Below, one piece after another: positions 53,671 to 62,521 of a stretch of DNA of 64,000 nucleotides; the stretch's first letter is position 1; every line of letters begins with the position of its first letter. This DNA comes from Candidatus Kapaibacterium sp. (GTDB taxonomy: Bacteria; Bacteroidota; Ignavibacteria; Kapaibacteriales; NICIL-2). A program made the position numbers and the translations under genes. The stretch lies in assembly GCA_026003475.1 (NCBI GenBank), contig BPHJ01000001.1:549189-613188 (forward strand), written 5' to 3'. The notes under the pieces were generated by a model that searched no databases, had not been told where the DNA came from, and saw only the letters and a list, made by a program, of their open reading frames with translations.

Positions 53671-55728
53671 ATGACACTCACTGCTGAACGATGGCGAGCA
53701 GTTGCTGCAACAGTTTTTGCATCACGACGCATTGATGAAATCGAAGAACAAGAGTTAGCACCGAAAGGATTGGTAACGTACCAATTTTCGGCCAAGGGGC
53801 ATGAGCTGTTCCAAGTGCTCATGGCGGAGCACTTGATGCATCCACATGATGCTGCGACGGTGTACTATCGTTCGCGACCCTTTGTGCTCCATGCGGGGAT
53901 GACCTACCAAGAGGCGTTTAGCGGACCGCTGGCGCGACAAGGGAGTCGGAACGGAGGGCGAGATATTGGCGTTGTCCACAACCTGGTACCGCGCCGCTCG
54001 GTCACCGTTCTTCCAGCATCGGGTGACGTTGGGGCACAGTTCACCCCGGCTGCTGGTTGGGCGCAGGCAATTGGCTACCATGTTCGCGTGCTGGGGGACA
54101 CGTCGTGGGAAGGTGCGGTCGCTGTTGCCTTCGGTGGTGATGGTGCCGTTGCAACCAATGGGTTTTGGTCTGCATTGGTGATGGCAACGACTCTTTCTCT
54201 GCCAATGGTGTTTGCGATCGAGGATAATGGCTTTGGCATTTCGGTCCGGTCAGAGCTGCAGACGCCAGGTGGCAACATCGCTAACAATCTGCGGGCATTT
54301 CGGAATCTGGTAATTTTCGATTGTGATGGTGCCGATCCGGCCGAAGCAGCATCAACCATCCATGAGGGAATCACGATCGCCCGCACAAAGCGCAAGCCGG
54401 TGCTCATCCATGCTCGCGTGCCACGCATCTGCGGACACTCGGGCGCTGATAATCAAGCCTACAAATCGCCCGAAGAGCGTGCCGATGAACAAGAGCGCGA
54501 TCCACTCCCGCGACTCCGCACATTTCTCCAGCAGAAGGGAATACTTTCTATCCAGGAGTGGAACGAGCTCCTCGATGAGGTCGAAGCAAATGTCCGTGCT
54601 GCATGCGAAGCAGCACTGGCAGAACCAGATCCCCTTCCTGAACCGGTCACGCATGCGGTGTTCTACGATGGTAGCACCCTGCAGCAAGTCGGTGGGCAGT
54701 GGGTTGCCGATCCTCCCCAGCGCTCGTTGACGACAGAGCCGCGCACGGATGGCCCACGTGTGAATCTGATCGAGGCTGTGCGTCGTACGCTTGCCAGCGA
54801 GTTGGAGCGAAATCCTCGCGTGCTCGTCTTCGGCGAAGATGTGGGTGTCAAAGGTGGTGTCCATGGCGCAACAGTTGACCTCCAGCAGCGGTTTGGTGCT
54901 GACCGTGTCTTCGACACATCGCTCTCAGAAGAAGGCATCATCGGTCGTGCTGTTGGAATGGCATACGCTGGATTGGTACCGGTCCCGGAAATCCAGTTCC
55001 GGAAGTATCTCGACCCAGCGATGGAGCAGTTCAATGACTGTGGCACGATTCGCTGGCGGACAAACAATGCATTTGCTGCACCGATCGTGGTGCGGATTCC
55101 AGTTGGATACAGCAAGCGCACTGGCGATCCGTGGCATAGCGTCTCCGGCGAAGCAATCTTTGCCCATACCGTCGGATGGATCATCGCCTTTCCATCCAAT
55201 GCCCGCGATGCAGCCGGATTGCTGCGGTCAGCGCTCTACGCAAATGATCCGGTCGTTTTCCTTGAGCACCGCAATCTGCTCGATACTGCGCCAGCCCGCA
55301 CACCCTATCCAGGCGATGATTTCATTGTTCCACTGGGTTCAGCGGCATGTGTGCTCGAAGGCAACGAAGCCACAATCGTCACCTGGGGTGACATGGTGCA
55401 CCAGTCGCTTGAAGCAGTCCGCCTTGTGGGGCGCTCAATCGAGGTCATTGACCTGCGGACGATTCGGCCGTGGGATCGAGAGCGCGTGCTCGATTCGGTT
55501 CGTCGGACTGGCCGCTGCCTCGTCGTGCACGAGGATACGATCACCTGTGGCTTCGGGGCAGAAATCAGCGCAACGATCACCGAAGAAGCGTTCAATTTTC
55601 TCGATGCACCTGTGATGCGTCTTGCACCGCCGGATGTGCCGATTCCGTACAACAAAGGCTTGATGGCTGCAATCGTTCCAACACCGGAGCGAATTGCCCG
55701 CGCGCTTGAGCGTCTGCTTGCTTTCTGA
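53671..55728 (+). CDS. 2-oxoacid (branched-chain type) dehydrogenase E1, fused alpha and beta subunits
   Basis: 685 aa combining E1-alpha (residues ~1-330) and E1-beta (~350-685) of the thiamine-diphosphate decarboxylase component. The alpha part has the ThDP site FGGDGAVATNGFWSALVMA...EDNGFGI. The beta part has VLVFGEDVGVKGGVHGAT, DTSLSEEGIIGRAVGMAYAG and the C-terminal HEDTITCGFGAEISA. The fusion and sequence style resemble branched-chain keto-acid dehydrogenases of Bacteroidota/Chlorobi. E2 and E3 are not in the window. Likely used in Val/Leu/Ile breakdown or branched fatty acid priming. Confidence 0.92.
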   Translation: MTLTAERWRAVAATVFASRRIDEIEEQELAPKGLVTYQFSAKGHELFQVLMAEHLMHPHDAATVYYRSRPFVLHAGMTYQEAFSGPLARQGSRNGGRDIGVVHNLVPRRSVTVLPASGDVGAQFTPAAGWAQAIGYHVRVLGDTSWEGAVAVAFGGDGAVATNGFWSALVMATTLSLPMVFAIEDNGFGISVRSELQTPGGNIANNLRAFRNLVIFDCDGADPAEAASTIHEGITIARTKRKPVLIHARVPRICGHSGADNQAYKSPEERADEQERDPLPRLRTFLQQKGILSIQEWNELLDEVEANVRAACEAALAEPDPLPEPVTHAVFYDGSTLQQVGGQWVADPPQRSLTTEPRTDGPRVNLIEAVRRTLASELERNPRVLVFGEDVGVKGGVHGATVDLQQRFGADRVFDTSLSEEGIIGRAVGMAYAGLVPVPEIQFRKYLDPAMEQFNDCGTIRWRTNNAFAAPIVVRIPVGYSKRTGDPWHSVSGEAIFAHTVGWIIAFPSNARDAAGLLRSALYANDPVVFLEHRNLLDTAPARTPYPGDDFIVPLGSAACVLEGNEATIVTWGDMVHQSLEAVRLVGRSIEVIDLRTIRPWDRERVLDSVRRTGRCLVVHEDTITCGFGAEISATITEEAFNFLDAPVMRLAPPDVPIPYNKGLMAAIVPTPERIARALERLLAF

Positions 55729-55737
55729 GGCAACGCT

Positions 55738-56454
55738 ATGGCAAAGTTTACCCAACCAACAACCGAAGTACTCGAGGCATTACCACGCGATCCTTCGGCG
55801 CTTTCGCTGCGGCTCAGCGAGATTTTTCACTCGATCCAAGGCGAGGGAACGCGTGCTGGCATGCCGTGCACATTCATCCGACTGCAGGGATGCTCGCTCC
55901 GCTGCGCATGGTGCGATACACCGTATGCGCTCGATCATCGCACCCCAGAACTTGTGCTAACGGCAGCGGAAGTACTCGAGCGTATCGAGCAGATTGGAAC
56001 GTCGTTTGTCGAACTGACCGGTGGGGAGCCGCTCGAGCAGCTCGCAAGCTTTCGACTCATCGAATGGCTCTGCGATTGTGGCTACACGGTTGCGATCGAA
56101 ACCGGTGGGCATATTAGCATCGAACAGGTTGACCCTCGCGCGATCTGCATTGTGGATTTCAAGTGCCCCGATTCACGAATGGAGCCACTCAATTACTTGC
56201 CGAACGTCGAACATCTCTTGCCCCACCATGAAGTCAAGTTCGTGATTGCAAGTCAGCGGGATTACCAGTGGGCACGCTCCTTTGTCGAGCGGTATCGGCT
56301 TGCCGATCGCGTTGCTGCGGTATTGTTTTCCCCGGCATTCGGACTCATCGAACCTTGTGCCCTGGCAGAGTGGATTCTTGCCGATCGTCTGCCGGTTCGG
56401 TTGCAACTGCAGCTCCACAAGTTCATCTGGGAACCGTCGCGTCGTGGCGTGTAG
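55738..56454 (+). CDS. queE: 7-carboxy-7-deazaguanine synthase (radical SAM)
   Basis: 238 aa. SEIFHSIQGEGTRAGMPCTF and the radical SAM cluster motif C-x3-C-x2-C (Cys52, 56, 59 in GCSLRCAWCDT), followed by FVELTGGEPLEQ. The enzyme converts 6-carboxy-tetrahydropterin to CDG in the preQ0/queuosine path. The last residues (QLQLHKFIWEPSRRGV) match the family end. Begins 9 nt after the E1 gene; queC, queD and queF are not in the window. Confidence 0.95.
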   Translation: MAKFTQPTTEVLEALPRDPSALSLRLSEIFHSIQGEGTRAGMPCTFIRLQGCSLRCAWCDTPYALDHRTPELVLTAAEVLERIEQIGTSFVELTGGEPLEQLASFRLIEWLCDCGYTVAIETGGHISIEQVDPRAICIVDFKCPDSRMEPLNYLPNVEHLLPHHEVKFVIASQRDYQWARSFVERYRLADRVAAVLFSPAFGLIEPCALAEWILADRLPVRLQLQLHKFIWEPSRRGV

Positions 56455-56457
56455 CTG

Positions 56458-58683
56458 TTAGGGCAGATAGCTGTAGCGACGGAGATACTCAACCAATGCC
56501 CGACGATACTCACTGCAGTTGCACTGCTGCGCCGAGCGAGAATAGCTCATTGCTGCCAGTGCGTGCAAGCCAGCATCCTCAAGGTAGCGAGCTTTCAGTT
56601 GCTCTGCCAGGGCGGGGTCATCAGCCATATCGCGTTCAATCTGACGGAGGTCAGCGAGAACGCGTTGTTCATCCTCTGCGCGAAGCCATGCTACGCAATA
56701 TTCCTGCGACCGAACCTCTCCACCATCGCGTTCCTCGATGCGCCAGTAGTACGGAATGCCGCGCTCAAGCCCCAAGCGAGAGCGCACAGCAACGGCTATT
56801 GTATCGGATGCGCTCAGCTCTGCTGCAACTGAACCATCACTGCGGCGGAAGACAACGCGATAGGTCGTGCCAGCTTTGCTCCGAAACCATGCGATCTGTA
56901 ACGTGTCGCCAGCGTGATAGGTAGTGTGGGGGAATGCAACAACGATTGTACGCTCCGAGATTGCTGCTTCGATCAGGTTCCGCATTGAAGGGTCCACTGC
57001 TGTTGTTGTCAGTCCAATACCGGTGGTTTGGAGGACGTCCTCGAGTGCATCGAGGTTACCTCGCCGTTCTGTAACAGCGCGCTCGACAGCACCGGTCACC
57101 TTCATCGTGCGGCGGTAGTTGTCGTCGTCGGGATTCGAGCTTGTGGCTTCCTTGAACACGTACTGGGCAAACTTGGCAGCGATAGCAGAACGCTGTGCTT
57201 TTGCAATTGCTGTGTGTATGCGTGTCGTTCCTGTTTTGGTCCATCGAACCGAACGTCCGTCGCTGGTGACAAGTGTGACGGCAGAACCACTTTGGAGCTG
57301 GAGCTGGTCGCTCAGGGAAAGTACCATGCCAACCGATGCCGGGACTTCTGCACCGTTTCGGATGACGCGGAGAGTTCCGCGCATGTTGAGAATGGTAGCA
57401 TCCTGGGCAGCAAGTTGTAGTGGCGCAAGTATGAGCAGAATCCCCGCAACAGGTGTACGCCGAAAAAGACCAAGAATGTGCTCAACGACTGCCCGAAGCA
57501 GCGGAACCAATGACTGCGTGTATAGCTCATGGATTGTCGGTGTCAGCGCAACAGACATCAACAGCACGGTTGTTGGCATGCGGAGGGTAAACTGGTGGTA
57601 CAGATACACGGTCAGAAACAACACAACCAACGACTGGCCGACAACCATCACCAGCGCTAAGCCATCGTAGAGCAGCGGCAACTTGCGGTGCCACGAGCTG
57701 AGCAGTCCGATATTGCACCAACAGAGGAGCACTGCAACTGCAAGAATGATTGGCTGTCCGACCTGGTGAATGCTTCGATGATTGAGCAGTTGCGAGATAA
57801 TGTTTGCGTGAATGACTGCGCCGTACATGTCCGGAAAGCTCCTGCCGACGTAATGGTCATTGAGCGGAGTGAAGAATGCGTCCTCCAGTGTCGTGACGGT
57901 TCCGGTAAACTGCGGTCCCAGATAGCCGAGCAGCACGATTTTGTCGTGGACGATCTGAGCTGCGGCCGGATCAGCCGAGAGTTGGCTCCAATCGAGCACG
58001 TAGAACTTGTCGGTGTTGCCAAGGTAGGCGATCTCCTGCACTCCGTCGTGGTCAGCCAGGAATGCCGCTACCTGTGCCGAATCGAATGTGGCAGCGACAG
58101 CGAGTGGAAAACTGGGAATGGTTATGGCTGCGACCTGCTCATGGGGTGAGAAATATCGCACGGTGCGGAAGGAACGCTCGGTCGAGGTGATAACGTTCGC
58201 AAAACCGGCACGCTGGGCCAAGCGGTGAAACCGCAGGTGAGAGGTTGCGATCGAGTCGAAGGTACCGTCGTCGTTCGGATCGAGAAGCTCGCAGGGGAGT
58301 ACAAGGTTCGGGGTCTGGCGCAGTGCATCCTCGAGCACACTATCGCCGAGTGGTTCTTTGTCGTGGCGAAAGAATGCGTCAATGCCCACCACACGTGGAT
58401 GGAACGCAACGATGGTCTGCAGCAAGTGTGCAATACCTCCTCGGTCGAGATTACCAATGTTGACGATGACAATCGTGGTATCGGGTGGGAAGTCGGAATC
58501 GTCGCGAAACTGGGACTGTGCAAGGTCGGTGATGTCGAAATCGGCGATGGCCCGTGCGATGGGATTGAGAAAATCCAGTGACAGCGGGATGCTACTAATG
58601 CCAGCGACTGCCCCGAAGACAGCAGCAATCATCAGAATGCGGTCACGCAAACGCTGCCACCAACGCAAATGGTTGTGTGCCAT
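56458..58683 (-). CDS. CHASE2-domain membrane protein fused to a FecR-like periplasmic region
   Basis: 741 aa. N-terminal membrane helix (~15-35), then an extracytoplasmic CHASE2 sensor (about 60-330: IVIVNIGNLDRGGIAHLL, VVGIDAFFRHDKEPLGD, HDKIVLLGYLGPQF, YGAVIHANIISQLL), then three membrane helices (~335-420). A signal-peptide-like stretch follows, PVAGILLILAPLQLAAQDA, then a FecR-like beta domain (MRGTLRVIRNGAEVPASVG, LSLSDQLQLQSGSAVTLVTS) and an FN3-like/helical tail. CHASE2 usually precedes a kinase or cyclase; neither is present. Function unknown. Ends 3 nt from queE (convergent). Confidence 0.8.
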   Translation of the reverse strand: MAHNHLRWWQRLRDRILMIAAVFGAVAGISSIPLSLDFLNPIARAIADFDITDLAQSQFRDDSDFPPDTTIVIVNIGNLDRGGIAHLLQTIVAFHPRVVGIDAFFRHDKEPLGDSVLEDALRQTPNLVLPCELLDPNDDGTFDSIATSHLRFHRLAQRAGFANVITSTERSFRTVRYFSPHEQVAAITIPSFPLAVAATFDSAQVAAFLADHDGVQEIAYLGNTDKFYVLDWSQLSADPAAAQIVHDKIVLLGYLGPQFTGTVTTLEDAFFTPLNDHYVGRSFPDMYGAVIHANIISQLLNHRSIHQVGQPIILAVAVLLCWCNIGLLSSWHRKLPLLYDGLALVMVVGQSLVVLFLTVYLYHQFTLRMPTTVLLMSVALTPTIHELYTQSLVPLLRAVVEHILGLFRRTPVAGILLILAPLQLAAQDATILNMRGTLRVIRNGAEVPASVGMVLSLSDQLQLQSGSAVTLVTSDGRSVRWTKTGTTRIHTAIAKAQRSAIAAKFAQYVFKEATSSNPDDDNYRRTMKVTGAVERAVTERRGNLDALEDVLQTTGIGLTTTAVDPSMRNLIEAAISERTIVVAFPHTTYHAGDTLQIAWFRSKAGTTYRVVFRRSDGSVAAELSASDTIAVAVRSRLGLERGIPYYWRIEERDGGEVRSQEYCVAWLRAEDEQRVLADLRQIERDMADDPALAEQLKARYLEDAGLHALAAMSYSRSAQQCNCSEYRRALVEYLRRYSYLP

Positions 58684-58708
58684 GGCTCACCCACTTCTAT
58701 CAGTTCGG

Positions 58709-58741
58709 ATTGTGCCCGAGCAAAAATAGAGTGTATCTTTG
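58709..58741 (+). promoter_or_regulatory. Candidate promoter of hprK
   Basis: ATTG (58709-58712), 21-nt spacer, then TATCTTTG (58734-58741), an exact match to the Bacteroidota -7 box TAnnTTTG. It lies 64 nt before the hprK ATG, in a divergent gap. Best-fitting -7 in this part of the window. Confidence 0.4.
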
Positions 58742-58804
58742 TTCGTGTTTGCCTTCGAACCAACCATGCGTTGATGCTTACTCAGTGCGGAGCTATTCGA
58801 TGCC

Positions 58805-59821
58805 ATGATTTTTAGCGACCTGCAGCCAATCCGCAAAGAAGCAATTGCGGTGCAAACGCTGATGGATGCGCCCCTTCGCCTTCGTGCACTCAATGGGAGG
58901 GTGGGACTGGAGAATCTCATAACCGACGAAAACGTCCATCGCCCACAGTTGGCGCTGGCAGGATTTTTGGAACTGTTTACCAGTCATCGCCTCCAGGTGA
59001 TGGGGAACACGGAAGTGTATTACCTCCGCTCGCTTGGCACCAGCGACCGTGTTCGAGCATTTCGCGGTATTGTTGAGCGGCGTGTGCCAGCAGTGATTCT
59101 CACCAACGAGCATACCCTCGACCAAGAGTTACTCGACCTTGCCACAGAGTACAACGTGGCGATGTTGCAGACTCCCTACGAAACAACCCGCACTGTACAC
59201 ATCTTGTCAGAATTCCTCGGCGATCAATTCGCACCTCACATAATGGTTCATGGTTCGTTAGTGGACGTCTATGGTGTGGGAGTACTCTTCATCGGCAGGA
59301 GCGGGATCGGCAAAAGCGAAATTGCGCTCGATCTTGTCGAACGCGGTCATCGGTTGGTTGCCGACGACGTGGTTATCCTGACGCGGAAACGAGATGCAAT
59401 CTTGATGGGAACCGGCAGCTCACTGATCGAACATTTAGTCGAGGTGCGTGGCTTGGGCATTATTGACGTCCGGCAGATGTTCGGTATCCGTGCGATTCGG
59501 TACCAAAAGCGTCTCGAAATCGTCGTCGAGTTGGAAGACTGGAATGCCCAGGAAAACTACGAACGCGTAGGACTCGACGATACCACTGTCGAAATTCTTG
59601 GTATTCCGATTGCATCGGTCAAGCTGCCAATCTTTCCAGGCAAAAACATTACCGTGATCGCCGAGGTGATTGCTCTCAACTACCTGCTCAAGACCTACGG
59701 TTACAATGCAGCCCAGCATCTTGCTCATAAACTCGACGAGGAAATCCGCCGCCGTGGGCGTCAACCCAAGGGCACCCTCGATCAGCGTGTGGTTACGTAC
59801 TTCCAAGGCGACGATGAGTAA
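58805..59821 (+). CDS. hprK: HPr kinase/phosphorylase
   Basis: 338 aa. Walker A GRSGIGKSE at 164-172; LVADDVVIL carries the catalytic Asp pair, and the K-loop/signature EVRGLGIIDVRQMFG is exact. The N-terminal domain (1-135) is MurF-like as usual. It phosphorylates HPr at Ser in PTS-linked or PTS-independent regulation; no PTS genes are present here. The stop overlaps the TPR gene start by 8 nt, hinting at co-expression. Confidence 0.95.
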   Translation: MIFSDLQPIRKEAIAVQTLMDAPLRLRALNGRVGLENLITDENVHRPQLALAGFLELFTSHRLQVMGNTEVYYLRSLGTSDRVRAFRGIVERRVPAVILTNEHTLDQELLDLATEYNVAMLQTPYETTRTVHILSEFLGDQFAPHIMVHGSLVDVYGVGVLFIGRSGIGKSEIALDLVERGHRLVADDVVILTRKRDAILMGTGSSLIEHLVEVRGLGIIDVRQMFGIRAIRYQKRLEIVVELEDWNAQENYERVGLDDTTVEILGIPIASVKLPIFPGKNITVIAEVIALNYLLKTYGYNAAQHLAHKLDEEIRRRGRQPKGTLDQRVVTYFQGDDE

Positions 59822-61916
59822 GCTTAGCGCCGCACAGTTGTGCATAGTCCTGATGGCTGCCATTGGTGGCTGTCGGCTCTGGGACAATACCACCACCTAC
59901 TTCAACACCTACTACAACATGCGGCGACTGGAGACCGAGATTACCGACGAATTCCGTTATCAGGACGAATTTGCCAAGCCACCCAAACCGCGCGTCGTTG
60001 TTCCCATCGAATCGGACCTGGTCCTGGAGCGGCAAGCCACCGGTGCGCTGCCAGCCTACCTGGACCAAATGATCATCAAGCCGAACAAGCTTCAGCCCGT
60101 GCGTATCAAGGTTGATTCGATCATCATCAAAGGATCGAAGATTTTAGCAACCCACGGCGAGAGCGATTTTGTCGATGGAACTCTCTACCTCATGGCAGTT
60201 GCCTATTTCTACCGGAGCGAATGGCTGCCATCGAACATCAAGTGTCAGGAGCTCATTGTGCAATTTCCCAAGAGTACCTATTCACCGGATGCGCACTTGC
60301 TGTCGGCCAAAAATTACCTCATCCAGCGAAACATCCCGAAGGCTGAGCAGATGCTCTCACGCACCGTGGATATTGCATGGGAACAGCTCCGCTACGATGT
60401 TCTCTCGGAGGCATTTCGGTTGCAAGCTGAGCTTGCCATCGAACAGGGTAACTACGACCGTGCAGTGCGTCCCTATCGCCAAGCCATCGCACAGTGTCCG
60501 GATGAATCGCAGCGCGCGCTATGGCAAGTTGACTTGGGGCTATTACTCTACCGCATTGGCCGTTTCGAGAATGCCGAACGTGAATTAGCAATCGTCGAGC
60601 AGTATGGACCGGACCGACTGCCGCTCTTCGAGAGTCGCTACTACCGATCATTGGCATTGATCCGGCTGGGCCGCTTTGCTGAGGCCGAAGAGCTCCTTGA
60701 TGATCTCGAACGTGAACGGCGTTTCGAGGACTACGTCAGTGCTGGATACCTGACCGGTGCTCGATTGGAGTTGTACCGTCTGGCAAAGCGCACTGCTCTG
60801 CTCGATTCACTCGAACGCGCATCATCGCAACAGGTCACTGCCAGCGACGCAATCTTGGTGGCACATTTCCAGCGAGGCTTGGAGTATTTCCGCGCCAAGG
60901 ACTACGACAACGCTATCAAATACTTCGCGGCGACGAGAGTCCGTCGCTCCCCAGTGTTCGATGGGGCAAAGCGTCTGTTTGACCTGCTCAATATCCGCCA
61001 GCAAAAGCTTCAGCAGTTGTCCCAGATGGGCGCAGCTCCCTCGGATAGTGCGCGCCGGATTCGTGCTTACACGGAATTTGAACTTGGGCGTGCTCATGAT
61101 GAACTTGGCAACCGCGATAGTGCAGCATACTGGTACCAAGCTGCTACCGAGCATGCACCTGCTACCGACACGATTGCTGCACAATTTCTTTACGCACGCG
61201 CACGGTTGGAGCAGAGCCGTCAGCCACGCGTTGCGGATTCGTTGCTGCAAATCATTTTCGATCGCTATCCATTTACCGAGTATGGACAGCACGCCAAACA
61301 GCTCCTTGGCTTTACTGATTATGCCGTTGTGGATTCTGCTGCAGAGCTTGTCTCCAGTGGCGAGCATTTGCGTCGCGCTCGAAACTATTCACTGGCATTG
61401 GCACAACTGGGCAAGGTGATCACCAACTATCCCACGCACCGCCTGGCTCCGCGCGCACTGTACCTGATGGGGTGGACCTGGGAAAACGACCTTGCCAACA
61501 ATGATAGCGCCCTCTACTACTACGCGCTCTTGGTTCGGCGTTATCCAGTCAGTGAATATGCCAAAGATGTCTCGCGGAGTGTAGCATTTGCGGTTACCAA
61601 GCGTGAGGGAAGCCCGCCGCCATGGTGGAAGGAAGGTCACGACACGAGTGCAGCCTCTCCCGCATCGCAACCGAATGCAACACCGTCTCCGGTACCTGGT
61701 GTGCGTGTACCTTCTTTCCAAGCACAACCATCAGTGAATGCTGCGCCACCCTCACCGAATGCAGTGCCACCACCACCTGGTGCAGTGCCACCACCACCTG
61801 GTGCAGTGTCACCGCCGCCTGGTACGACGCCGCCACCACCAGACCCAATGCTGGCTCCGCATCAGCAATCCCCGCCGCCACCGGACCCAAGTGGCGAGCC
61901 ACGACCCAAGCCCTGA
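59814..61916 (+). CDS. TPR-repeat outer membrane lipoprotein with Pro-rich tail
   Basis: 700 aa from ATG 59814. Lipobox MAAIGGC, then TTYFNTYYNMRRLE, a motif seen near the N-terminus of Bacteroidota/Chlorobi TPR lipoproteins (compare PorW/SprE of the T9SS). Multiple TPR-like helix pairs span about 110-600 (YFYRSEWLPSNIKCQELIVQ, LLYRIGRFENAERELAIVEQ, HDELGNRDSAAYWYQAATE, LYLMGWTWENDLANNDSAL). The C-terminus is a low-complexity PPPPGAV repeat encoded by tandem 21-bp units. Possible scaffold for secretion or motility; not assigned. The end overlaps pth by 55 nt. Confidence 0.78.
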   Translation: MSKLSAAQLCIVLMAAIGGCRLWDNTTTYFNTYYNMRRLETEITDEFRYQDEFAKPPKPRVVVPIESDLVLERQATGALPAYLDQMIIKPNKLQPVRIKVDSIIIKGSKILATHGESDFVDGTLYLMAVAYFYRSEWLPSNIKCQELIVQFPKSTYSPDAHLLSAKNYLIQRNIPKAEQMLSRTVDIAWEQLRYDVLSEAFRLQAELAIEQGNYDRAVRPYRQAIAQCPDESQRALWQVDLGLLLYRIGRFENAERELAIVEQYGPDRLPLFESRYYRSLALIRLGRFAEAEELLDDLERERRFEDYVSAGYLTGARLELYRLAKRTALLDSLERASSQQVTASDAILVAHFQRGLEYFRAKDYDNAIKYFAATRVRRSPVFDGAKRLFDLLNIRQQKLQQLSQMGAAPSDSARRIRAYTEFELGRAHDELGNRDSAAYWYQAATEHAPATDTIAAQFLYARARLEQSRQPRVADSLLQIIFDRYPFTEYGQHAKQLLGFTDYAVVDSAAELVSSGEHLRRARNYSLALAQLGKVITNYPTHRLAPRALYLMGWTWENDLANNDSALYYYALLVRRYPVSEYAKDVSRSVAFAVTKREGSPPPWWKEGHDTSAASPASQPNATPSPVPGVRVPSFQAQPSVNAAPPSPNAVPPPPGAVPPPPGAVSPPPGTTPPPPDPMLAPHQQSPPPPDPSGEPRPKP
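61760..61822 (+). repeat. Tandem 21-bp repeat encoding PPPPGAV-type units
   Basis: Three consecutive units: TGCAGTGCCACCACCACCTGG at 61760-61780 and 61781-61801 (identical), and a diverged copy at 61802-61822. Further Pro-rich degenerate copies follow to ~61880. All lie inside the TPR gene, and the array edge is near the pth 3' end. Prone to slippage, so copy number may vary between strains. Confidence 0.85.
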
Positions 61917-62521
61917 TCTGGATCGGAGCGCTGCACTCGTTGTTGTTTCGAAGCTGCGTTGATGTCCGTTGCCGCGCGCGCAATGCCGGTGCGCGCAATG
62001 CGCTCCAGTGCAGCAACGGCGTCGGTAATCATCGCTTCGACGGTCGGCAGCTCGTCTGCGTTGAAGGGAGAAAGCACGTAGTCAACAAGTTCGCCTTGCC
62101 CAAAGTTGCGCCCGATGCCGCAGCGAAGTCGCCAGAACCGTTCTGTCCCCAATTCTTCGATGATGGATGCAATACCGTTGTGCCCACCATCGGAGCCGCC
62201 AAGCTTGAGGTGAATGCGTCCCAGCGGGAAGTTGTATTCGTCCACGATAGCGATGAGTCGTTCTGGTGGGAGCGCATGCTGGGCAAGCAGTTTCCGCGCA
62301 GCGATGCCCGATCGGTTCATGTACGTGGTGGGAAGGGCAACGAGGCATTCTTGCCGTGCATAGCGGAGTCTGGCTTCCAACCATGGACCATTTGCTGGAG
62401 CAAACAAGGCACCATGCTTGCCAGCAAAACGTTCGGCAACTCGGTAGCCAATGTTATGTCGGGTTGCTGCGTAGTCCGGACCGGGATTGCCTAATCCGAG
62501 AATGATCCAATCAATGCTCAT
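61862..62521 (-). CDS. pth: Peptidyl-tRNA hydrolase
   Basis: 219 aa. LGLGNPGPDYAATRHNIGY holds the catalytic His22; LPTTYMNRSG and GGSDGGHNGI are the remaining active-site motifs. It recycles peptidyl-tRNAs. The body is normal (~190 aa), but the last ~25 residues are a Gly/Ser-rich tail (RGSPLGSGGGGDC) produced by overlap with the antisense Pro-rich tail of the TPR gene. It starts inside the punA stop region (11-nt overlap). Confidence 0.94.
   Translation of the reverse strand: MSIDWIILGLGNPGPDYAATRHNIGYRVAERFAGKHGALFAPANGPWLEARLRYARQECLVALPTTYMNRSGIAARKLLAQHALPPERLIAIVDEYNFPLGRIHLKLGGSDGGHNGIASIIEELGTERFWRLRCGIGRNFGQGELVDYVLSPFNADELPTVEAMITDAVAALERIARTGIARAATDINAASKQQRVQRSDPDQGLGRGSPLGSGGGGDC

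Noticed and set aside
61622..62494. Plus-strand frame of 290 codons over the TPR tail and pth
   Set aside because: Low-complexity Thr/Ala/Cys start from the repeat array and antisense to pth; no family resemblance.
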